Below are positions 60,063 through 64,000 of a DNA stretch of 64,000 nucleotides, piece after piece; positions within the stretch are counted from its first letter, which is position 1; each line of letters begins with the position of its first letter. Below the pieces are notes generated by a model. It did not search any database. It was given only the letters and a program-made list of their open reading frames with translations, and had not been told where the DNA came from. A program made the translations under genes and the position numbers. Source of the stretch: Aquibacillus halophilus (GTDB lineage: Bacteria; Bacillota; Bacilli; Bacillales; Amphibacillaceae); assembly GCF_009649745.1 (NCBI RefSeq), contig NZ_WJNG01000009.1, forward strand, positions 62,001-126,000, written 5' to 3'.

Positions 60063-60548
60063 TTGTCGGTTAAACATAGTGTTCAATTAGGACTGGCTTT
60101 TTTTCTTCTAATGTTTTCTACAATTGCAGCGTGGTATGAAGGCAGCGAACTTTTAAATAACCCTTGGGAATGGGAATACTCAACACCTTTTTCGCATCTT
60201 TTCAATCAACAAGTAGAAATATCAAGTGATATTTCACAATTAGACTTTTTTATTTACTCTGGTAAATTCACACCTATATTTCCGGTTCTAATGATTATAA
60301 GTCTAATGTACTTAGTTAACGTTTCTGTGTACTTGATGGTAAAACGTAATCTAAAGCATTTTTCTTTATTTCTAGCAGTTAAGGGTATTCTTTTATTGAT
60401 GTTAATAGGATCAGTTTCCGAATCGCCAACTATTGGAGGAGGAATTTTTACGATTACCTTCCTGATAAGCGGAACAGTATGTCTTGCAGTTGCTTTAGTA
60501 TTTTATTTTGAACTTTTTAAAAGAACGAAAAGTGAAAATTATAGTTAA
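60063..60548 (+). CDS. DUF4306-like membrane protein (YjdJ-like)
   Basis: A 161-residue membrane protein with four helices: one near the N-terminus (LGLAFFLLMFSTIAAWYEGSELL), a loop with NPWEWEYSTPFSHLFN, then three more (PVLMIISLMYLVNVSVYLM onward). This agrees with the DUF4306 family typified by YjdJ. It starts at TTG about 7 bases after AGAGGTGATG. Function unknown; monocistronic. Confidence 0.72.
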   Translation: MSVKHSVQLGLAFFLLMFSTIAAWYEGSELLNNPWEWEYSTPFSHLFNQQVEISSDISQLDFFIYSGKFTPIFPVLMIISLMYLVNVSVYLMVKRNLKHFSLFLAVKGILLLMLIGSVSESPTIGGGIFTITFLISGTVCLAVALVFYFELFKRTKSENYS

Positions 60549-60618
60549 TATCTTTTCCTTCTGTTTTAAAAAGAAAATTGTCCATATAGAGAATGATGGG
60601 ATCGGACCTGTAATCGAG

Positions 60619-60657
60619 AAGGCACCTTCTTTTTAAGAAGATCGTGGCTTTTTATTT
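60619..60657 (+). terminator. Probable terminator in the 60549-60854 gap
   Basis: AAGGCACCTTCTT / AAGAAG-ATC-GTGGCTT with imperfect pairing is followed by TTTTATTTT. The remaining gap up to 60854 shows nothing else except the ribosome site of the next gene. Confidence 0.5.
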
Positions 60658-60854
60658 TCTATTGAGTATATTGTTGGAGAAGTAATAGCGAAAAATATAC
60701 TATTAATTTAAACATTATAGTTTATTATTTGAATAATCTTTGTAAAGGACTATGGTGTACTTATTTGTTGTAACTTTATGAATATGGATTTTGGAAGAAC
60801 AGGATTGTGGTCTAATTGGGGATCGAAGCATTGTATTTATAATGAGGTGGATGT

Positions 60855-61766
60855 ATGAATCAGAAAAAGTTTAAAAAAAGCTGGTGGAAAATCGGTTTAT
60901 TAGTTGTTGGATTACTTTTATTAGTAGGAGGAGCATACCTATATTCCATATATGATAATGTCAAAAGTACAGTAGATAATGATGTACATAAATCAGTTAC
61001 TTCTATTGATAATAGATTGACTAAAGAAAAGGTCGAGAGTAGAGAACCACTAAATATTCTCCTATTGGGTGTCGACGAGAGAGAATATGATCAAGGACGT
61101 TCAGATACGATGATTGTCATGACTTTGGACCCGAACAATGATCGTATGCAGATGGTGAGTATCCCAAGAGATACCCGTACAGAAATTATCGGACACGGTA
61201 CTATTGATAAAATTAACCACTCTTATGCGTTTGGTGGTAGTAATATGGCAGTTGATACGGTTGAAAACTTTCTAGATATCGAAATTGATTATTACGTACG
61301 TGTTAACATGGAAGGCCTTCAACAGCTAGTAGATACAGTTGGTGGGGTAACGGTAAATAATAACCTTGCTTTTAAAAATGGTAGCTTTCAATTTGAAGAA
61401 GGAGAACTAGAATTAAATGGGAGAGAGGCATTAGCCTATGTAAGAATGCGAAAAGAAGACCCTCAAGGTGATGCTGGCCGCAATGAAAGGCAACGTCAAG
61501 TAATCGAGAGCGTAATTGATAAAGGTGCAAGTCTTGGAGTGGTTAATAAAATTGGTGATATTATGGATGTATTAGGTGATAATGTTAGCACGAACATGGA
61601 CTTTTCAGATATGCGTCGACTTGCAACCGACTATAGCAGTGCTCGAAAAAATAATAAAACTTATCAAATAGACGGGAATGGCACTTTCATTGGTGATATT
61701 TGGTATCTAATTGTGCCAGATCGAGAAGTAGAAAAAGTGCATCGAATGATTCAGGACTTTTCTTAA
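60855..61766 (+). CDS. LytR-CpsA-Psr family wall polymer ligase (TagU-like)
   Basis: A 303-residue protein with a basic N-terminus and one membrane anchor (IGLLVVGLLLLVGGAYLYSIY), then an extracellular LCP domain: NILLLGVDEREYDQGRSDTMIV, MVSIPRDTRTEI, INHSYAFGG and the Arg-rich motif AYVRMRKEDPQGDAGRNERQRQVI. LCP enzymes attach wall teichoic acid or other undecaprenyl-linked polymers to peptidoglycan. All conserved Arg and Asp residues appear present. TGAGGTGG precedes the ATG. Confidence 0.92.
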   Translation: MNQKKFKKSWWKIGLLVVGLLLLVGGAYLYSIYDNVKSTVDNDVHKSVTSIDNRLTKEKVESREPLNILLLGVDEREYDQGRSDTMIVMTLDPNNDRMQMVSIPRDTRTEIIGHGTIDKINHSYAFGGSNMAVDTVENFLDIEIDYYVRVNMEGLQQLVDTVGGVTVNNNLAFKNGSFQFEEGELELNGREALAYVRMRKEDPQGDAGRNERQRQVIESVIDKGASLGVVNKIGDIMDVLGDNVSTNMDFSDMRRLATDYSSARKNNKTYQIDGNGTFIGDIWYLIVPDREVEKVHRMIQDFS

Positions 61767-62025
61767 ATTGAGAATTTTTTGAAAGAACTGTTTGTAGGTT
61801 TTTGTCAAAAAGTTTGAAAACCTCTATATGAACTGTAACTAACTTTGACATAGGAAATCGAGTTTAATAGTGACTAAAGAAGTTAGTGTTTTGTAAAGAC
61901 AATAATCGTTTCCAAAGCTTAGGATAGAAGTATGGGAACGCAATGAAAATCTGAGGATTATCTTTTTTAAAAACAATGGTCGAGGGAGTGACTGACAAGT
62001 AGTAAAATTAATCAACTAGTTTATA

Positions 62026-62053
62026 AGCCAGGTATAAATTACCTGGTTTTTTT
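62026..62053 (+). terminator. Terminator in the 61767-62147 gap
   Basis: AGCCAGGTA-TAAAT-TACCTGGTTTTTTT. It is the only clear element between the LCP gene and the DUF1659 gene, and it lies 260 bases behind the LCP stop. Confidence 0.8.
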
Positions 62054-62147
62054 ACGTCCAATTTTAATTATTTCGTCCATTTAAAAATTTCATAGACACC
62101 CTATCTTGCCTTCTCATCGATTATAGGTGTGAAGGGAGGTGAGAGAC

Positions 62148-62372
62148 ATGGCGGTAGCACAACTAATCAATTCTAATCTTCAATTAGCTTTTGAGGTGGA
62201 TGTAGACGCATTAACTGGAAGACCAATTTTAAAGAACAAAAGCTTTAACAACATCAAGACCACAGTAACACCAGATCAACTTTTAGCTATTACAAACGCT
62301 TTGGTTCCATTGCAGCAGTATCCACTATACACAATTAAACGAAGTGACACAGAACTAGTAACAGAAGACTAA
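62148..62372 (+). CDS. DUF1659 family protein
   Basis: A 74-residue soluble protein, MAVAQLINSNLQLAFEVD then TGRPILKNKSFNNIKTTVTPDQLLAITNALV, typical of DUF1659. Start ATG 62148 lies 7-8 bases after GGGAGGTGA. It is followed by DUF2922 and YvrJ genes; this trio recurs in Bacillaceae next to the yvr region. Function unknown. Confidence 0.88.
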   Translation: MAVAQLINSNLQLAFEVDVDALTGRPILKNKSFNNIKTTVTPDQLLAITNALVPLQQYPLYTIKRSDTELVTED

Positions 62373-62406
62373 TTATTAACTAGACCAACGGGAGGAGGTA
62401 AACCCT

Positions 62407-62619
62407 ATGAAAACATTAGAGCTTAAGTTCCTTAATACACAAGACAAGATTGTAACTATCACACTTGACAGTCCAGTGGAACCAGCAGATGCATTGGCGA
62501 TTGATCAGGCTATGGACGTGATTATTGCTCAAAATGCTTTCTACTCATCTGGCGGTGATTTAATAAGTAAAAAAAGCGCTAGAATAGTAGAACGTAATGT
62601 CTTTGATATAGAAGTGTAA
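62407..62619 (+). CDS. DUF2922 family protein
   Basis: A 70-residue soluble protein, MKTLELKFLNTQDKIVTITL then PADALAIDQAMDVIIAQNAFYSSGGDLISKKSARIVERNVFDIEV, matching DUF2922. GGGAGGAGG precedes the ATG. Second gene of the DUF1659-DUF2922-YvrJ cluster, with a strong hairpin behind it. Confidence 0.9.
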   Translation: MKTLELKFLNTQDKIVTITLDSPVEPADALAIDQAMDVIIAQNAFYSSGGDLISKKSARIVERNVFDIEV

Positions 62620-62654
62620 TAAGAAAGGGGGCGTTAATCGCTCCCTTTCTTATT
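62618..62654 (+). terminator. Terminator/hairpin after DUF2922
   Basis: AATAAGAAAGGG-G-GCG / CGC-T-CCCTTTCTTATT with loop TTAAT. It overlaps the stop of DUF2922 and may reduce read-through into yvrJ. Confidence 0.75.
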
Positions 62655-62686
62655 TAATAAATATTAGATGGAAAGGAGTATAGAAA

Positions 62687-62824
62687 ATGGAGGAAACATG
62701 GGTGGCGTTAATGACTGATGTTGGATTCCCAGTTGCGGTGACCTTTTATTTGTTACACAGGGTGGAAGGAAAACTGAATACTCTAATAGAATCCATACTT
62801 TCCTTGCCAGAAAAGCTAAAATAG
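62687..62824 (+). CDS. yvrJ: YvrJ family small membrane protein
   Basis: A 45-residue protein: MEETWVALMTDVGFPVAVTF then YLLHRVEGKLNTLIESILSLPEKLK. One helix with the GFPxAVTFYLLHRxE motif identifies the YvrJ family. AAAGGAG lies 8 bases before the ATG. Third gene of the cluster with DUF1659 and DUF2922. Function unknown. Confidence 0.92.
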   Translation: MEETWVALMTDVGFPVAVTFYLLHRVEGKLNTLIESILSLPEKLK

Positions 62825-62864
62825 ATAGAAGTTACCAGGCTGGAAGGTCTGGTAACTTCTATCT
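62823..62864 (+). terminator. Hairpin after yvrJ
   Basis: AGATAGAAGTTACCAG / CTGGTAACTTCTATCT, a perfect 16-bp stem directly on the yvrJ stop. A T-run is absent, so it may act as a weak or bidirectional stop. Confidence 0.65.
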
Positions 62865-63044
62865 GGTTATACATGAATAAGGTTAAAGTATTAAGACTTT
62901 TTTAAAAAATATATCGTAGCAAAGCCAAACAAGTTCAAATTTAATGGTTTGTTTTAAGAGTTTTTAATTTTATATGTAGTGACTCGGTAACTCCAACATT
63001 AATTTCTTAAAATGTAGAAATGATTCAGAACAAAATTCAAAAGG

Positions 63045-63073
63045 TTGACTATATACCTATGCGGGTATATAGT
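63045..63073 (+). promoter_or_regulatory. Promoter with CsoR/CstR-type operator
   Basis: TTGACT (63045-63050) and TATAGT (63068-63073) are 17 bases apart, and the palindrome ACTATATACC-TATGCG-GGTATATAGT (63048-63073) covers the whole promoter. The ATACC/GGTAT half-sites match those before the persulfide operon at 24.4 kb. It should control the small UGA-containing frame and DUF302 copy 2. Upstream bases 62865-63044 hold nothing recognisable. Confidence 0.75.
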
Positions 63074-63186
63074 TGGTAGGAATAAATAATTTAGCATATT
63101 TTCATTAGAGAAATAAGAAATGTTGACGTACTAACATAGTGTTATTTTCCAAGATTAAAAATTGAAAACTTAAGGAGGCTTTAGTT

Positions 63187-63285
63187 ATGAAACTGCTTTG
63201 GAAAATATTATGACCCTCACAAAAATTGTTGTTCCTGGCAGGAACAGGATTCGTAATATACTCGGTAACCCTTAAACTTTATTAA
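63187..63285 (+). CDS. Tiny membrane protein frame with in-frame UGA (candidate selenoprotein)
   Basis: After a full AAGGAGG site (8-base spacing) the frame reads MKLLWKIL, UGA at 63211-63213, then PSQKLLFLAGTGFVIYSVTL and KLY before TAA: 32 residues with one transmembrane helix if read through, or an 8-residue peptide if not. A hairpin UGUUCCU-GGC-AGGAACA starts the loop 24 bases after the UGA. A related, degraded segment precedes DUF302 copy 1. The gene lies between a CstR-type operator and DUF302. It may also be a short leader peptide or a decayed gene. Confidence 0.45.
63230..63246 (+). promoter_or_regulatory. bSECIS-like hairpin
   Basis: TGTTCCT-GGC-AGGAACA is a perfect 7-bp stem with a 3-base loop beginning GG. 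The closing CT-GGN-AG is the same as in the hairpin of the OsmC-family gene. Twenty-three bases separate the in-frame UGA and the loop. Confidence 0.45.
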
Positions 63286-63324
63286 TTTAACCTAAGATAG
63301 AAAAAAATAAAAGGAGATGGTGGG

Positions 63325-63708
63325 ATGTTTGATTATACAGTTGAAACGAACAAAACGATGGAAGAGGCAATTCAGTCTTTAGAGGAAAACCTTAGGGAGG
63401 AAAAGTTTGGTATCCTATGGCAATTTGATATAAAGGAAAAACTGCAGGAAAAAGGATTAGAATTTAATCAGCCCTACCTGGTCCTAGAGGTATGTAATCC
63501 CCATGAGGCACAACGGGTATTATCACAAAATTTGATGGTTGGTTACTTTTTGCCATGCAAAATCGTTGTTTATGAGGATGCAGGGAAAATCATAATCGGT
63601 ATGCCGAAACCGACCGCATTAATTCAGATGGTCAATGACGATCAAATAAAGGAGCTAGCGAGAGATATTGAAAGAAGGTTAATTACTTGTATTGATCAAA
63701 GTATCTAA
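63325..63708 (+). CDS. DUF302 family protein (copy 2)
   Basis: A 127-residue DUF302 protein (FDYTVETNKTMEEAIQSLEENLREEKFGILWQFD; VLEVCNPHEAQRVLSQN; YFLPCKIVVYEDAGK) closely similar to copy 1 at 29179-29562 along its whole length, both with cysteines in VCNP and LPCKI. AAGGAGATGGTGGG precedes the ATG. It lies downstream of a CstR-type palindrome and a small UGA-containing frame, which ties it to sulfane-sulfur stress by inference. Confidence 0.88.
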   Translation: MFDYTVETNKTMEEAIQSLEENLREEKFGILWQFDIKEKLQEKGLEFNQPYLVLEVCNPHEAQRVLSQNLMVGYFLPCKIVVYEDAGKIIIGMPKPTALIQMVNDDQIKELARDIERRLITCIDQSI

Positions 63709-63720
63709 ATGGACATTTTG

Positions 63721-63765
63721 ATAGAACGATAGTGTCTAGAAAAACTTGATTGTTCTATTTTTTTT
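63721..63765 (+). terminator. Terminator of DUF302 copy 2
   Basis: ATAGAACGAT / ATTGTTCTAT with an 18-base loop, followed by TTTTTTT. The stem resembles that behind DUF302 copy 1. Confidence 0.85.
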
Positions 63766-63831
63766 CCTATCAATAGTATACTGATTAGGGTTATTGTTAA
63801 TTAACTAAAATAGAAATAAAGGAGAGCTAAC

Positions 63832-64000
63832 ATGCCACCAGGTTGGATAATTGGTCCTTTTGTTATTAAAAGTTCACTGGTAATTCTGATTGCAAGTTTT
63901 ATCATCGGAGTAATCTTTTTCCGGTTAGTTAGCCCTTTTTCTTACTCAGAAACAAAAAAGCGATTAGACGATGTGGGTAACCTGTTAATTGTGTTTGTTA
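63832..64000 (+). CDS. Membrane protein, 5' part only
   Basis: The frame starts at ATG after AAAGGAGAG and is open to the window edge: MPPGWIIGPFVIKSSLVIL and IASFIIGVIFFRLV form one helix, followed by SETKKRLDDVGNLLIVFV. The GPF-VIKS start recalls prolipoprotein diacylglyceryl transferase-like small membrane proteins found next to thiol-redox genes, but the fragment is too short for a firm family. Confidence 0.6.
   Translation, partial: MPPGWIIGPFVIKSSLVILIASFIIGVIFFRLVSPFSYSETKKRLDDVGNLLIVFV

Noticed and set aside
1-64000. CRISPR arrays, insertion sequences, prophage or rRNA
   Set aside because: No regularly spaced repeats, transposase, integrase, phage structural or rRNA sequence was seen in the window.

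Overview
The window comes from a low-GC, endospore-forming Gram-positive bacterium of the Bacillaceae type. Evidence: AT-rich DNA, strong AGGAGG ribosome binding sites, frequent TTG and GTG starts, a CotY/CotZ-like coat protein, SpoVIF, a Spo0E-like phosphatase, YolD, and the DUF1659-DUF2922-YvrJ trio. It is chromosomal. I see no rRNA, transposase, prophage module or CRISPR array. There is one tRNA (Val, GAC).

Layout. 0-8 kb: methyltransferase, LysM cell-wall hydrolase, BirA-controlled bioY, tRNA-Val, coat protein, and a galactoside acetyltransferase/beta-galactosidase pair. 8-16.5 kb: spoVIF, a broken thioredoxin, a CoA-disulfide-reductase-like enzyme, a YkvI-like transporter, two tandem orphan histidine kinases with near-identical catalytic halves, and an ATP-grasp ligase. 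16.5-21 kb: a minus-strand MoxR / DUF58 / transglutaminase operon. 21-24 kb: two aldo/keto reductases around a VOC protein. 24-29.6 kb: a sulfane-sulfur operon in the order of Bacillus subtilis yrkE-F-H-I-J (DsrE-like, rhodaneses, TusA-rhodanese, rhodanese-persulfide dioxygenase, TusA, TauE/SafE permease), preceded by CsoR/CstR-type palindromes and followed by a DUF302 gene. 30-45 kb: TetR/MMPL, TetR/DUF3995, small sporulation-associated proteins, TraB-like protein, metallophosphoesterase, flavin disulfide reductase, CdsA-like protein, DUF3231 protein. 45-64 kb: an OsmC-family gene with an in-frame UGA, membrane proteins, ABC-F ATPase, a two-component system plus ECF sigma factor, PadR/DUF2812, FUSC exporter, GC-rich repeats, an LCP protein, the YvrJ trio, and a second DUF302 locus under another CsoR/CstR-like palindrome.

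Most notable signal: three thiol- or sulfur-associated reading frames carry an in-frame UGA where cysteine is expected or possible (OsmC family at 45.7 kb, thioredoxin-like at 8.8 kb, a tiny membrane ORF at 63.2 kb). Each UGA is followed at 23-26 nt by a small perfect hairpin with a G in the first two loop positions, as in bacterial selenocysteine insertion elements. The OsmC case is the strongest: the frame is otherwise intact, the second conserved Cys is present, and the hairpin is a GC-rich island in AT-rich DNA. The thioredoxin also has two single-base frameshifts, so decay or assembly error must be excluded. Selenocysteine machinery is not in this window.

Several decayed genes are present (thioredoxin, one rhodanese, a methyltransferase remnant, an alpha/beta-hydrolase remnant). 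All family calls are from reading the sequence; no database search was run.
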